DNA of 64,000 nt, taken from Shewanella aquimarina. Its GTDB lineage: Bacteria; Pseudomonadota; Gammaproteobacteria; Enterobacterales; Shewanellaceae. The position numbers and the translations under genes were made by a program. Below the pieces are notes generated by a model that did not search any database, was not told the origin of the DNA, and worked only from the letters and a program-made list of their open reading frames with translations. Below, in pieces: positions 1 through 9,180 of this stretch (positions are counted from its first letter, which is position 1; the number at the start of each line of letters is the position of its first letter). The stretch spans positions 124,001-188,000 of the forward strand of contig NZ_JAKIKY010000003.1 of assembly GCF_023349185.1 (NCBI RefSeq). Reading direction: 5' to 3'.

Positions 1-1
1 G

Positions 2-184
2 ATCTCAGGCGCGAGAGTCGACTCACCGTCGCCACTCGATGATGACATCTCACCGTCGCAATCGATAGAGAGGATAACCCGTCATATCCTTGCATCCGAT
101 GGCCTTGTCTTTACCTCTGAAGCCCTGTCGATGCGTTATCAATCGGGCGAATCTCAATCTTCATCATTCACTTTCACCCTCTAA
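2..184 (+). CDS. C-terminal fragment of an unidentified protein (cut by window start)
   Basis: An open frame runs without a stop from the left edge to the TAA at 182-184, giving 60 residues ending in SSSFTFTL. The composition is Ser/Asp-rich and third positions look like those of neighbouring genes, so this is probably the 3' end of a real gene whose start lies outside the window. It converges on the LysR gene and overlaps its last codons by about 20 bases. I do not recognise the family. A chance open frame of this length is possible. Confidence 0.4.
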   Translation: MSGARVDSPSPLDDDISPSQSIERITRHILASDGLVFTSEALSMRYQSGESQSSSFTFTL

Positions 185-1072
185 AACCGAATGATTTTTA
201 AGGATCAACTGTTCCAGCAGCTGTGAGGCGGGCCCTTGCTTGTCGCGATTGGGAATAACCAAGCTCAGGGGCACCTGGCGATGAGTCGACCCCCTCAGGG
301 TCAATCGGGCCAGGCGACCTTCCTTGATGGCGTCGCACACCAGATGGCTGGGGATCCAGCAAAAGCCCAGGCCCTTGGCCAGCACGACTAAGGCCTCATG
401 AAAATTGGCTACCGTCCAGCGCCGTTCGGCCTTGAGCCAACCCAGTTCACCGCGGGCGATCTGACCCGTATCTTTGATCACTATTTGCAACTGCTCCGCC
501 AGGGTTTGATCGTCCAGGGGCATCGCCATGCTTGCCAGAGGATGGGAAGGGTGGCAGACCAGTTGAAAATCCACATTGCACAATGGCTGGGCCAGGTGGC
601 CTTTCGGCGGCGTGCCGCCTATGATGGCGAGATCCACGGTTTCCGACTCCACCAGTTCGGCGCTGCCGCTGATCACCGAGTCTAAGACTGTGATGCGGGT
701 GCCACGTCCCAGAGGTTCAAACTCGGCCAGGGCGTCGATGAGGTGTTCCATGGGATAGATTATTTCCCTGGAGATCAACAGACTCGGTTCCCAGCCCTTT
801 TCCAGGTTGCTGGCTAACTGCTCTAGCTCGCTCACCGAGCGGGTGATGTGACGCGAACGTCTAAGCAGTACCTCGCCGCTCTCGGTGAGATAAGCCTTTC
901 GGCCTCTCACTTCCAGCAAGGCAACCCCTAACTGGGTTTGAAGCTTGGCCACCGCATGGTTGAGAGAGGACTGGCTCTTATTAAGCTTTTCTGCCGCCTG
1001 GGCGTAGCCACCGTAGTCGACGACGGCCTGTAGAATACGCCATTGCTCGAAGGTCGATTTAGCCTGACTCAT
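164..1072 (-). CDS. LysR-family transcriptional regulator
   Basis: 302 residues, the usual LysR length. Residues about 8-67 form the winged helix-turn-helix (GGYAQAAEKLNKSQSSLNHA is the HTH core), followed by a linker helix and a LysR substrate-binding domain from about residue 95 to 290. The start has an AGGAG about 12 bases upstream, and the gene begins only 15 bases after the stop of the DUF3541-like gene on the same strand, so it is likely the last gene of that operon. LysR proteins bind DNA in response to a small co-inducer. The ligand and targets cannot be read from the sequence. Confidence 0.9.
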   Translation of the reverse strand: MSQAKSTFEQWRILQAVVDYGGYAQAAEKLNKSQSSLNHAVAKLQTQLGVALLEVRGRKAYLTESGEVLLRRSRHITRSVSELEQLASNLEKGWEPSLLISREIIYPMEHLIDALAEFEPLGRGTRITVLDSVISGSAELVESETVDLAIIGGTPPKGHLAQPLCNVDFQLVCHPSHPLASMAMPLDDQTLAEQLQIVIKDTGQIARGELGWLKAERRWTVANFHEALVVLAKGLGFCWIPSHLVCDAIKEGRLARLTLRGSTHRQVPLSLVIPNRDKQGPASQLLEQLILKNHSVLEGESE

Positions 1073-1087
1073 GCTGATTCTGGACTC

Positions 1088-2239
1088 CTAATGTTTAACG
1101 CCCTGAGATTTCGTTTTCTCGGCTTTTACGCCATCGCCGTCGGTTTTTATGCTCACCAACTTAGGCAGATATTTCTTGGTTGCCTTGAGTCGATGGAAAT
1201 AGGGGCCCTGATGTAGTGTCTTGGGCCAGTCCAGCAGCATCATGGCTAATACGTTGCGATGCTCGCCCAGGGCAAGATCGGGATTACCTCGGGGTGAAGG
1301 GATGGTCTGCACCTTAGGATCGAAGGCCGCCATGATGTGGGCCTGGGTCTTCTTCACTACGGGATTGTCCGACATGCCTGCCAGGTGGAAGCTTATGCCG
1401 ACTTCGGCGATGATATCGTCGGTGGCATCGCGCAGGATCCTGTCTATGTTGGCCTCGAAATAATCCAAGATCCAGGCAAATTCCTTTCTATCGACCGGAT
1501 GCTGATAATACTCGCTGGCGGCGAAGATAAAGTGGGTCATGCCGTAGATCTTATTGCGAAACTGCTTCTTGTCGAGCTTAGCATCGCGGCTCAGGGGATA
1601 GACTCGATTGAAACCCGCCTTGTACTCCTGCAAATAGTCGCCCACACCGAGCTGCTTGGCCCAGTAGACATAGTTGACGAGCTGCGCGGCCCAGGCTTCG
1701 ATCATCGCCTTGTCTGTGAGCCCGCGTTTAAGGTCGGTCGCCTTTAGGGCCTTGACCAACTTGTCGTAACAGGGGCCTTGCAGGCCGAACTCGTCGATAC
1801 GACTGGAGAACCTCAGTAGCACGTCGGTGTAGAAGAGAAACTCAGGGAAGGGGGCGAGCGCCTTCTTACGCGCCTTGGCTCTGGGGCCTTTACCCAATAC
1901 ATCGATGGCCGCCTGAGCCTCATTCTCTATAAAACCAGGCTGGTCCAGCCGACAGGCATAAAATGCCTGAGACTCGGTGACGGCGTATAGGTCGACTAAA
2001 GCGGCATTGGCATACTTATCATCTCCCGTCATGCGATAGAGGCGGATACCATAGTGCCCCTGCACTCTAGGAGGGAGTTGATAGAGATGATCTTCAAGGT
2101 TCTGTTGAATCGCCTGCTTGACCCCTTGTGCATCCAGCGAGTTGGCTGTCTTTGCCGAGGCTGGCAGGCTAGGGAGCAGCAGGGCGGAGGTGAGTGCGAG
2201 TGCCCTAAAGATTCTAGTGTACGGGCTTAAGTTGAACAT
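1088..2239 (-). CDS. Secreted protein, probable DUF3541 family
   Basis: 383 residues with a clear signal peptide (hydrophobic stretch at about 12-26, likely cleavage after LPASA) and a strong ribosome site (AAAGGAG) before the ATG. The mature part is largely helical and has conserved-looking stretches such as GMTHFIFAASEYYQHPV, AEVGISFHLAG and GEHRNVLAMMLLDWP. From memory this matches the uncharacterised DUF3541 family of Shewanella and Vibrio; that assignment is tentative. It overlaps the preceding M3-like gene by 26 bases, so the two are translationally linked. Predicted periplasmic; no catalytic motif that I can name. Confidence 0.6.
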   Translation of the reverse strand: MFNLSPYTRIFRALALTSALLLPSLPASAKTANSLDAQGVKQAIQQNLEDHLYQLPPRVQGHYGIRLYRMTGDDKYANAALVDLYAVTESQAFYACRLDQPGFIENEAQAAIDVLGKGPRAKARKKALAPFPEFLFYTDVLLRFSSRIDEFGLQGPCYDKLVKALKATDLKRGLTDKAMIEAWAAQLVNYVYWAKQLGVGDYLQEYKAGFNRVYPLSRDAKLDKKQFRNKIYGMTHFIFAASEYYQHPVDRKEFAWILDYFEANIDRILRDATDDIIAEVGISFHLAGMSDNPVVKKTQAHIMAAFDPKVQTIPSPRGNPDLALGEHRNVLAMMLLDWPKTLHQGPYFHRLKATKKYLPKLVSIKTDGDGVKAEKTKSQGVKH

Positions 2240-3902
2240 CTTGGCTCCTTTCTAGGATGGTGGCGACTGACTGTGCACTGCCAAAAATCAAATTGAGTTG
2301 CTCATCGAGAGACAGTTGCTGCTCGTTGATGAGGAGGAGTTCGAACACGACCTTATCTTCCTGGTGAGTGTCGCTCAGGATCTGCTCTGCTAGGCTCCGG
2401 TGCCACAGAGAGAGATAATAGAGGGGGCCCTGGGTGACGGCGCCGGTAAAGCTAAACAGGGCATCATCGGCTTCAGGCCAAGGCTCGCCGAAACTCAGGG
2501 AAAATTCCTGATTTAGGTCGCGATAGAGGCGATGTTCGGGTGCCTGATATGCCCGCAAGGCTAGCTTGCTGCGAAACACCTTGAGCTGGGATGCAAACGC
2601 CTTGAGCTGGGCTTCGCGGCTATCTCTGGGCAACTGGGGAAGCAGCCGCTTCGACAGGTATTGACTCAGCCAGAGGCTGGCGATCGCCTGGCCATCGCCT
2701 AAGGTGTTGTTGAGGTAGTAACGCCCACCTGTGAGCAGGCGAGAGACCATCTCGGCGGCGGCGATGATCAGCTGCTCTTGACCGCGATAGTCATCGAGCT
2801 CATCTGGCAGCGTGAGGGTGAGCTGGCCAAACTGTTGACCCACTACGCTTTGCCTTAGGGGACTCAACTGGGTTTTTGCCCCTCGATGAGTCGCCGCCTG
2901 GCTGAGAAAGATATCCCCCAGCAATCGCCCCTGGTGCCACAGACGCAGCATGTCGGTGTTAATGGTCTCAAACTGCAGGCCAAATGGCTCAAGCTCTTGC
3001 TGAATATCACTCAGCAGCTGTCGACCCGACAGGGGCCGAACCTCGACTTTGGCAAGGTCGGCAAGCACAGCGCCTAGGCGCCAGGGGGCAGGCGCTATCC
3101 GGGTTTGACTGTCTAGATATCGTTTGACCTGCTCCGGGCTCGCAAGTTGCTGATGGCTGAGTGCCCAGCTGGCATAGTCGAGCGCATCATGCTCCTCTGC
3201 TACCGCCTGTTTGGTCTCGAGGATGAGGGACATGGCGGCCAGGTTTTTCTGCTTGGCCCGAGTTTGGTAGGCCTGCCATACCTGGCGCTTACAGGCCTCA
3301 TCTGGCTGATGGATCAGATAGCTGGCGATTGAGTTATCGAAGGCCTGCGCCTGAGCCTCTTTGGATCTAGCTTCGTCGGATTTAGCTTCATCGTCGAGGC
3401 GACACCGGCTCTCACCTATGATGAGTGACAGATCTTTCTGTCTTAGTCCATGGGCGATACTTGCCTGAGCGGTATGGATCTTCGCCTTCTGCACCTGGTC
3501 AATCTGCTCGGCTATCTGCTGCGTAAGCCGCCGGCCGAGTTGGCGGAGATCTGACACTTGGCTTTGCGCCCATTGTCGGCTCTGTGTTTTGAGCCAAGGG
3601 TCTTTGGCTAGGCGCTCAAACTCATCGGCGAGATGCAGCTGACACTGCAATAAGGCCTCTTTATCCTCGGCATTCAATGGATAGTGACGATAGAAGCGCA
3701 CGCTGTCTTTGAGATTAAACAGGCCTAGCAACTCGCGCTCGAGCCTCACGCTGGCGTCTTGTGGTGTGTCGCTGGTCTGAGCCTGGGACAGAGATACCTG
3801 GTAGTCGATGCACTGCTTGCTCAGCAGTGTGATAGGAGAGGCGGCCTGGGCCGCCACGCTGTAGTTAAGCGCCAGGCAGACTGCTAAAATGCGTTTTAGC
3901 AT
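2214..3902 (-). CDS. Periplasmic M3-peptidase-like protein lacking the zinc motif (probable pseudoenzyme)
   Basis: 562 residues with a signal peptide (MLKRILAVCLALNYSVAAQA). Several stretches align by eye with thimet/oligopeptidase A (family M3): R-x6-AYQTRAKQKN followed by a helix ending in SPEQVKRYLDS; GRLLGDIFLSQAATHRGAKT, matching the family's G-x-LG-x-FYLD-x5-KR-x-GA; and PLYYLSLWHRSLAEQI near the C-terminus, matching the family's YYSYLW substrate-binding stretch. Where M3 enzymes have HEFGH, this protein has AEMVSRLLTGG, and there is no HExxH anywhere. It is probably a non-catalytic binding protein. It overlaps the ATP-grasp gene by 38 bases and the DUF3541-like gene by 26 bases. Confidence 0.6.
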   Translation of the reverse strand: MLKRILAVCLALNYSVAAQAASPITLLSKQCIDYQVSLSQAQTSDTPQDASVRLERELLGLFNLKDSVRFYRHYPLNAEDKEALLQCQLHLADEFERLAKDPWLKTQSRQWAQSQVSDLRQLGRRLTQQIAEQIDQVQKAKIHTAQASIAHGLRQKDLSLIIGESRCRLDDEAKSDEARSKEAQAQAFDNSIASYLIHQPDEACKRQVWQAYQTRAKQKNLAAMSLILETKQAVAEEHDALDYASWALSHQQLASPEQVKRYLDSQTRIAPAPWRLGAVLADLAKVEVRPLSGRQLLSDIQQELEPFGLQFETINTDMLRLWHQGRLLGDIFLSQAATHRGAKTQLSPLRQSVVGQQFGQLTLTLPDELDDYRGQEQLIIAAAEMVSRLLTGGRYYLNNTLGDGQAIASLWLSQYLSKRLLPQLPRDSREAQLKAFASQLKVFRSKLALRAYQAPEHRLYRDLNQEFSLSFGEPWPEADDALFSFTGAVTQGPLYYLSLWHRSLAEQILSDTHQEDKVVFELLLINEQQLSLDEQLNLIFGSAQSVATILERSQDVQLKPVH

Positions 3903-4821
3903 AGGCGACGCGCTCTTCCACTGACATAGATTGGTTTTTCATCTGCTCGACATGCTTAAGTCGCGGTAGCAAGCCCTGGGCATTGGCGATCTGAATAGCA
4001 AGACCCGGGCGCGCATTCAGCTCAAGCAGCAAGGGCCCCAGCTTTTGGTCCAGCACCATGTCTGTGCCCAGATACCCCAGCTCACTCATCTCATAGGCCT
4101 TGGAGGCCGTATGCAAAAGGGTATCCCAGTGAGGCACCTGGATCTCGGTGAGTTTCTTGTCGGTATCCGGGTGCAGGTCTAGGGGGCGGTCAAACTGTAC
4201 CGCATGCAGGCCTCTGCCGGTGGCGATATCCAGGCCGACGCCTACTGCTCCTTGGTGCAGGTTGGCCTTACCATCGGATGCGGCCGTCGATAGTCTCAGC
4301 ATCCCCATGACGGGGAATCCCTTAAAGACGATCAGGCGAATATCGGGTACCCCCTCGAAGGAGTAGCCGTCGAAAACGGGATCGAACTCGATGAGCCCCT
4401 CGACGATGGCCACATCTGGCTTACCGCCAAGAGAGAAGAGGCCACTGAGTATGTTAGAGATGTGGCGGTCGATCTCGCTGGGCGTGACCTCGTGGCCATT
4501 AGGCTTAAAATAATGGCCATTCTCTACCTTAGTGATCACCAAGATCCCTTTACCGCCGGACCCCTGTGAGGGTTTGATCACGAAGCCATCGCGGTTGTTG
4601 ACCATCTCTGGGATATGCATGATCTCATGTTGCTGGCAGACGGTACCGATGAGCGCAGGCACGGCGATGTCGTTCGCCAGTGCCAACTGCTTGGTGGTTA
4701 ACTTATCGTCCACGCGCTTGTAGAACTTGCGTTGGTTGTACCGACCTATGTAGTCGATATTACGCTTGTTCATGCCAAGCACGCCGTTATCCCTTAGCCT
4801 TAGCGGATTTGCAAATAGCAT
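3865..4821 (-). CDS. ATP-grasp ligase, alpha-L-glutamate ligase-like (RimK-related)
   Basis: 318 residues, cytoplasmic. The ATP-grasp fold is shown by the glycine-rich loop KPSQGSGGKGI, a conserved RLIVFKG-type strand, and LLLELNARPGLAIQIANAQG, which supplies the metal-binding Glu and Asn near the C-terminus. ATP-grasp ligases of this group join an amino acid or amine to a carboxylate through an acyl-phosphate. The substrate here is unknown. The gene lies 2 bases after the 7TM transglutaminase-like gene. This trio of retropepsin, 7TM transglutaminase-like protein and ATP-grasp ligase is a recurring conserved neighbourhood in proteobacteria. Confidence 0.85.
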   Translation of the reverse strand: MLFANPLRLRDNGVLGMNKRNIDYIGRYNQRKFYKRVDDKLTTKQLALANDIAVPALIGTVCQQHEIMHIPEMVNNRDGFVIKPSQGSGGKGILVITKVENGHYFKPNGHEVTPSEIDRHISNILSGLFSLGGKPDVAIVEGLIEFDPVFDGYSFEGVPDIRLIVFKGFPVMGMLRLSTAASDGKANLHQGAVGVGLDIATGRGLHAVQFDRPLDLHPDTDKKLTEIQVPHWDTLLHTASKAYEMSELGYLGTDMVLDQKLGPLLLELNARPGLAIQIANAQGLLPRLKHVEQMKNQSMSVEERVAYAKTHFSSLPGA

Positions 4822-4823
4822 GG

Positions 4824-6329
4824 TTACTCTCCCGCTAAAGGTCTAAAGCGTCTAAGTTCCAATAACTTATAACCTGTGTATTGGCCCATCAACAACACGG
4901 TTGCCAGAATCACCAGGTGAATCCCCAGGAAGTTAAATACCCAGTGTTGTACCCAGGTCGCGCTCATGGCCAGGTAGGCTAAGGTGGCGACAAACAGGCT
5001 ACCACCGCCCTGGACCATCACTTCTTTAGCGCCTTCCTCCTCCCAGAGGATAGACATACGCTCGATGGTCCATGCCAGGATGATCATTGGGAAGAAGGTG
5101 ATGGTGAGCCCTTCGCTCAGGCCAAACTTGTAAGAAAGCAGGGTGAACAGGCCTATGATGCCTATCACCACTATGATCACCGCCGAGATCCGCGAAATAA
5201 GCAGGAGGTTAAGATCCGACAAATAGGAGCGGATCATCAAACCGAAGGCGACGATCAACAGGAAGCCGATAAGGCCGGTCAGCAGGGTGGTCTGAATAAA
5301 GGCCAGGGCGATCAGCACGGGCATGAAGGTACCCGAGGTCTTGATGCCTATGATGACCCTGAGGAACACCACCATCAGCACGCCGATAGGGATCAGCAAG
5401 ATGCCTTTAAACAGGCTCTGCTCTTCCAGCGGCAACTGGTAGAGGGAGAAGTCTAGGGCATCCTTGTTCTTCAGCATGTCGATAGAGGTCGCCAGCGCCG
5501 AGCGGGTGTCTTGCAACATGGAGAAGTTCACCTGAGAGTTGACGCCGCCAACGACATCCAACGTCGATTTTGCGGTTCTGTCCCAGATAAGCAGGTTATC
5601 AGGACGTCCCTGAGTACCATCGTTGGGGTTGAAGATGAGCCACTGTCCCTGGTGGTAGACCTCCACATAGTTGGACAGTTGCTGACGGCGACGCTGATCT
5701 TCTAAAAATAGCCCGCTGACCTTCTTGGCCGGGATCCCCTTGCTGTTAAGCATGCGGATGAAAAGATCGGGACGTGAATTGCTGGTGAGAAGCAATTCCA
5801 GATTCTGGCTGCGCTCGGTGGCGTTGAAGCTCTTGTTGAGCTGCTGGGCAAACGAGAGGTTGGTCGCGCTGCGTGACCAGATCTCGCTCATCACCTGTTC
5901 GGCGGCGGCCTTCTCTGTGGCAGACCAGTTGTAGGCCTGGGGTGTCTCGGGCGCTTGTTCGGCTGGGATCTCATTCTTGCCGGTCGGCACTAAGGTGACC
6001 TTGTAGTAGAGATCTTGCTGACCTATCGCCTCTCGCGTCGACCAGGTGACCTGGCGACCGCTATCAGCCTGAGTAACCGACATGCCGTAGCCCGGCGAGG
6101 TGGCGTTTTCCGCTAGGATCTCGAAGGCTGGATCGTTAGGCAGCGAGAAGGTGACCTCGGCGGGTTCGCCGGTGCCTTGAAAACTGACCTTGGCATCTAC
6201 CGCCCAGCTCTGTACCTGTTCGCCCGGAAGGAAGGGCACATTGTGTTCGATGCCACGATAGACACTGGCGGCTATGCCTGCGATAAACAGCAGGACGACT
6301 AAGATATAAAAAGGTTTTTTAGAGTGCAT
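4824..6329 (-). CDS. Membrane protein with inactive transglutaminase-like domain and 7TM region (UUP1/7TM_transglut)
   Basis: 501 residues. There is an N-terminal membrane anchor (about 6-24), a periplasmic region to about residue 310 and then seven hydrophobic segments to the C-terminus. The periplasmic part contains a transglutaminase-like stretch (LFIRMLNSKGIPAKKVSGLF ... YVEVYHQGQWLIFNP). The usual catalytic Cys before the RMLNSKGIPA helix is missing, so an enzymatic role is unlikely and binding is more plausible. It sits between the retropepsin lipoprotein (15-base gap) and the ATP-grasp ligase (2-base gap), suggesting an envelope complex that links periplasmic sensing to a cytoplasmic ligase. 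That last point is inference. Confidence 0.85.
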   Translation of the reverse strand: MHSKKPFYILVVLLFIAGIAASVYRGIEHNVPFLPGEQVQSWAVDAKVSFQGTGEPAEVTFSLPNDPAFEILAENATSPGYGMSVTQADSGRQVTWSTREAIGQQDLYYKVTLVPTGKNEIPAEQAPETPQAYNWSATEKAAAEQVMSEIWSRSATNLSFAQQLNKSFNATERSQNLELLLTSNSRPDLFIRMLNSKGIPAKKVSGLFLEDQRRRQQLSNYVEVYHQGQWLIFNPNDGTQGRPDNLLIWDRTAKSTLDVVGGVNSQVNFSMLQDTRSALATSIDMLKNKDALDFSLYQLPLEEQSLFKGILLIPIGVLMVVFLRVIIGIKTSGTFMPVLIALAFIQTTLLTGLIGFLLIVAFGLMIRSYLSDLNLLLISRISAVIIVVIGIIGLFTLLSYKFGLSEGLTITFFPMIILAWTIERMSILWEEEGAKEVMVQGGGSLFVATLAYLAMSATWVQHWVFNFLGIHLVILATVLLMGQYTGYKLLELRRFRPLAGE

Positions 6330-6344
6330 CGAGTCTACATCCTA

Positions 6345-7082
6345 TTATTTTGCTGTTTTTGACGGATTTTTCTTACCGTGCACAAAATTCTGACCCACAT
6401 CGACAACTGCTATGTCTTGCATAAACTTACGTCCCAGCAGCAGTTGATAGTCGAGATGGCTACGATCCACTAGGTTAAGGTCGGTTTCCGCCTTGTAATT
6501 GCCAATCTGCAGATGGGCATGGATCACCGGGCGTCTGTCATTCTTCTCATCGGCATCCTGCTTGATACGAACGAAGCGCTCCACCTTAGACTCGAAGGTC
6601 TGCGATGGCTTGTCGGCGCCTTGGGTGAAGACGTCGAAGCGTACCCACTGCTTACCATTGCGCTCGAACAATATGATGTTGTGAGCATCAAGCGATGATG
6701 ATTCTGCGCCGGTATCGATACGAGTCTCGAAGCCTGCCTTGATCTCATCGACATAGACATGTTCTACCGCGCCCAGAATAAACTTGTCGCCGATGGGCGA
6801 TGGGTCGCACTGCACCGGGACCTGTACCACCTGCTTCTCGGGCTGAGTCCTAACGGCGGCCACCTGCTTGGACAGTTGCTCCAGCTGGGTCGATAGGGAA
6901 GTCAGCGCGGCCTGCTGCTCGCTTTGGTTGGCGCTGATTAAGGTGACTAGTTCGCTCTTTTGCTCACTCAGGCTTGCATTAAAGGTGTCGATGTCGACCG
7001 GGGCGGGCTGCTCAGGCACTTGAGTTGCCGCGCAGCCTGCAAGGCTGGTTACCAGGGCGAGAGTTGTCATCTGTTTTAACAT
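6345..7082 (-). CDS. Retropepsin-like 'ATP-dependent zinc protease' family lipoprotein
   Basis: 245 residues. The N-terminus is a lipoprotein signal with lipobox LAGC (Cys17), followed by a coiled-coil-like Gln/Ser/Leu-rich stretch to about residue 85. A retropepsin-type domain follows: RIDTGAESSSL carries the D-T-G-A active site, and YQLLLGRKFMQDIAVVDVG is the family's C-terminal signature. Despite the family name (Zn_protease), the fold is an aspartic protease and I see no ATP or zinc motif. It is the first gene of the ATP-grasp/7TM trio and starts 25 bases after cmoB. Likely lipid-anchored in the periplasm. Confidence 0.85.
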   Translation of the reverse strand: MLKQMTTLALVTSLAGCAATQVPEQPAPVDIDTFNASLSEQKSELVTLISANQSEQQAALTSLSTQLEQLSKQVAAVRTQPEKQVVQVPVQCDPSPIGDKFILGAVEHVYVDEIKAGFETRIDTGAESSSLDAHNIILFERNGKQWVRFDVFTQGADKPSQTFESKVERFVRIKQDADEKNDRRPVIHAHLQIGNYKAETDLNLVDRSHLDYQLLLGRKFMQDIAVVDVGQNFVHGKKNPSKTAK

Positions 7083-7107
7083 AGTGCTTCCCGTTTACTA
7101 TTTTCGT

Positions 7108-8100
7108 TTAAATCAAATCTTTGTTGGGCTGATTCTTCACGGCAATAAAAGTGGCGCGTTTGGGCGCCGGATAGCCCTCAACCGTCAGACTGACATCGTT
7201 AGGATCCAGATAATCGACTAACGACTCATTAGGCATCCAATCTGTGCTGCGCTGTTCTGCCAATGAGGTGACATCAATATCGACGCAGCGGACATCGACA
7301 AAATCTGCCTTCTTGAGCCAGGCCTCTAGAGCCTTGGCCGACGGCAGGAACCAGACATTGTTCATCTTACCGTAACGCTCTCCTGGCACCAGCACCGTGT
7401 TTTCATCGCCATCGACGACCAATGTCTCGAGTACCAGTTCGCCGCCGGTCCTGAGTTGGTCCCTCAGTTGCAGCAGGTGATCGATAGGCGAGCGTCTGTG
7501 ATAGAGCACGCCCATGGAGAATACTGTGTCGAAGGCATCCAGCGGCGGCAGTTGCTCTATGCCAAGGGGTAATAGATGCACTGGGTGTTCGTTACCCGCC
7601 AGGCGTTTTACCGCCTCAAATTGACACAGAAATAGCGGTGAAGGGTCGATACCGACGACACGTTTTGCGCCGTCACCCAGCATACGCCACATGTGATAAC
7701 CGCTGCCGCAACCAACATCGAGCACGGTACGATTCTTCAGTGGTGAGATGTGGGGCTGAACCCGCTCCCATTTCCAGTCTGAACGCCATTCGGTGTCGAT
7801 ATGAATACCATGAAGATCGAAGGGCCCCTTGCGCCATGGGCAGAAGAGTTTCAGCAGGTTTTTGAGTTTTTCTTGCTGGCCCTTGGTGAGCTGCTCACCG
7901 CTGCCCACCTCTACCTTAGTGGTGAAATCGATTCTGTCTGGTGCAGGGTAATGGAGTTTATTGAGTACCTTTTCCCATTTGGGCAGATTGCCGTGCTTAT
8001 GTTCACGTTGCCATTGGCCGAGGATCGCCGGGAGTTCTTCTAACCAATGTTGAAGATTGGAGTCGGCGATTTGCTGATAAAAGGAGCTGAAGCTGATCAC
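7108..8100 (-). CDS. cmoB: tRNA U34 carboxymethyltransferase CmoB
   Basis: 330 residues, full length. CmoB transfers the carboxymethyl group of carboxy-SAM to 5-hydroxyuridine at position 34, giving cmo5U in tRNAs that read four-codon boxes. The class I methyltransferase core starts around residue 115, with motif [16 protein letters not shown] followed by [14 protein letters not shown], and [16 protein letters not shown] further on. The N-terminal [12 protein letters not shown] region is typical of CmoB. The ATG overlaps the cmoA stop by 4 bases, so the two are translationally coupled. Confidence 0.95.
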   Translation of the reverse strand: MISFSSFYQQIADSNLQHWLEELPAILGQWQREHKHGNLPKWEKVLNKLHYPAPDRIDFTTKVEVGSGEQLTKGQQEKLKNLLKLFCPWRKGPFDLHGIHIDTEWRSDWKWERVQPHISPLKNRTVLDVGCGSGYHMWRMLGDGAKRVVGIDPSPLFLCQFEAVKRLAGNEHPVHLLPLGIEQLPPLDAFDTVFSMGVLYHRRSPIDHLLQLRDQLRTGGELVLETLVVDGDENTVLVPGERYGKMNNVWFLPSAKALEAWLKKADFVDVRCVDIDVTSLAEQRSTDWMPNESLVDYLDPNDVSLTVEGYPAPKRATFIAVKNQPNKDLI

Positions 8101-8828
8101 TTGATGGCCACCATAGATGCGAAATTAAAACATTGGAACCAGACACTAAAATGACTAAAACCTTGAGCCTCAAGGCGTTGCTGATGCTGGGGCAGGGTGT
8201 CTGGTTTCATGACATGTTCCAGCGAGCTGCGCTTCTGGCTGATCTCAAGCTCGCTGTAGCCGTTGGCACGTTTAAAGTCGAGATGTAACTCGTCCAGCAG
8301 ATGCTGCACCGGCTCATCTTCGAAGACGAGCTTCTCTGACAGGACGAGAATGCCGCCGGGTTTGAGTCCCTGATAGATCTTGGCGATCAGTGTTTGTCTG
8401 TCTTCGGGCGCCAGGAACTGCATGGTGAAGTTGAGGATGACCATGGAGGCGTCCTGGATCTCTATGTCGCGAATATCGGCGCAGATAAGATCGACGGGGG
8501 TCTCGCTCACATAGGCACTGAGGTTCTGTTTGCAGCGCTCTACCATCGACTCGCTATTATCGACGGCGATGATCTCGCAGCCCCTGCCTTCGATACGGCG
8601 ACGCACGCTCAACGTGGCGGCGCCAAGCGAACAGCCTAAATCGTATATCTTGCTATTGGGGGTGACACATTTATCGGCGAAATCGCCTAGGGTGTTGATG
8701 ATCTGTCCATATCCAGGGACAGAGCGACGTATCATATCGCTAAAGACACCTGCGACTCTATCGTCGAATTGAAAGTCACTGATATGTTCACAGGCTTGGG
8801 CGTAAATTGTATCTTGATTCGAGTTCAT
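8097..8828 (-). CDS. cmoA: Carboxy-S-adenosyl-L-methionine synthase CmoA
   Basis: 243 residues. CmoA makes carboxy-SAM from SAM and prephenate for use by CmoB. SAM-binding motif I is [19 protein letters not shown] at about residue 60, followed by [14 protein letters not shown]; the NFTMQFL and [13 protein letters not shown] motifs are typical. It is the first gene of the minus-strand block. A promoter-like sequence lies at 8858-8887. The gap to the divergent sensor gene is 352 bases. Confidence 0.95.
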   Translation of the reverse strand: MNSNQDTIYAQACEHISDFQFDDRVAGVFSDMIRRSVPGYGQIINTLGDFADKCVTPNSKIYDLGCSLGAATLSVRRRIEGRGCEIIAVDNSESMVERCKQNLSAYVSETPVDLICADIRDIEIQDASMVILNFTMQFLAPEDRQTLIAKIYQGLKPGGILVLSEKLVFEDEPVQHLLDELHLDFKRANGYSELEISQKRSSLEHVMKPDTLPQHQQRLEAQGFSHFSVWFQCFNFASMVAIK

Positions 8829-8857
8829 CAGAGTTTTTTGAGTAAATTCAATATTCC

Positions 8858-8887
8858 ATTCTAGCTAATGATAACAGTTCGCAGCAA
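8858..8887 (-). promoter_or_regulatory. Candidate sigma-70 promoter for cmoA
   Basis: On the minus strand TTGCTG (8882-8887) and TAGAAT (8858-8863) are separated by 18 bases, about 30 bases before the cmoA start. The -10 has one mismatch to consensus. Nothing else is evident in the rest of the 8829-9180 gap apart from AT-rich sequence. Confidence 0.4.
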
Positions 8888-9180
8888 GTCTAGTACTGGT
8901 AATTAGGCATAAAATTCTGTCTAATATCCTAATAACAACATATATTTTACAGCGCGGTGACTTTGTGATTTAAGCTAAGGCGCCAAGGTTATTTTTGTAG
9001 CCGGCTTGTAATATGAAGCTGCCTTTAAAACGCCTTTTTAATATGGTGAATATGCTGGCCAGGTTATAGGTGAATGTTTTGAATCGTTTTTAGGTTTAGA
9101 CAGCCCAATAGTAATGGTTAAAACATCAAGGCGTGTTAGGTTAGCGCTAATAAAATGATAATAGAGACCGGGATAGATCT

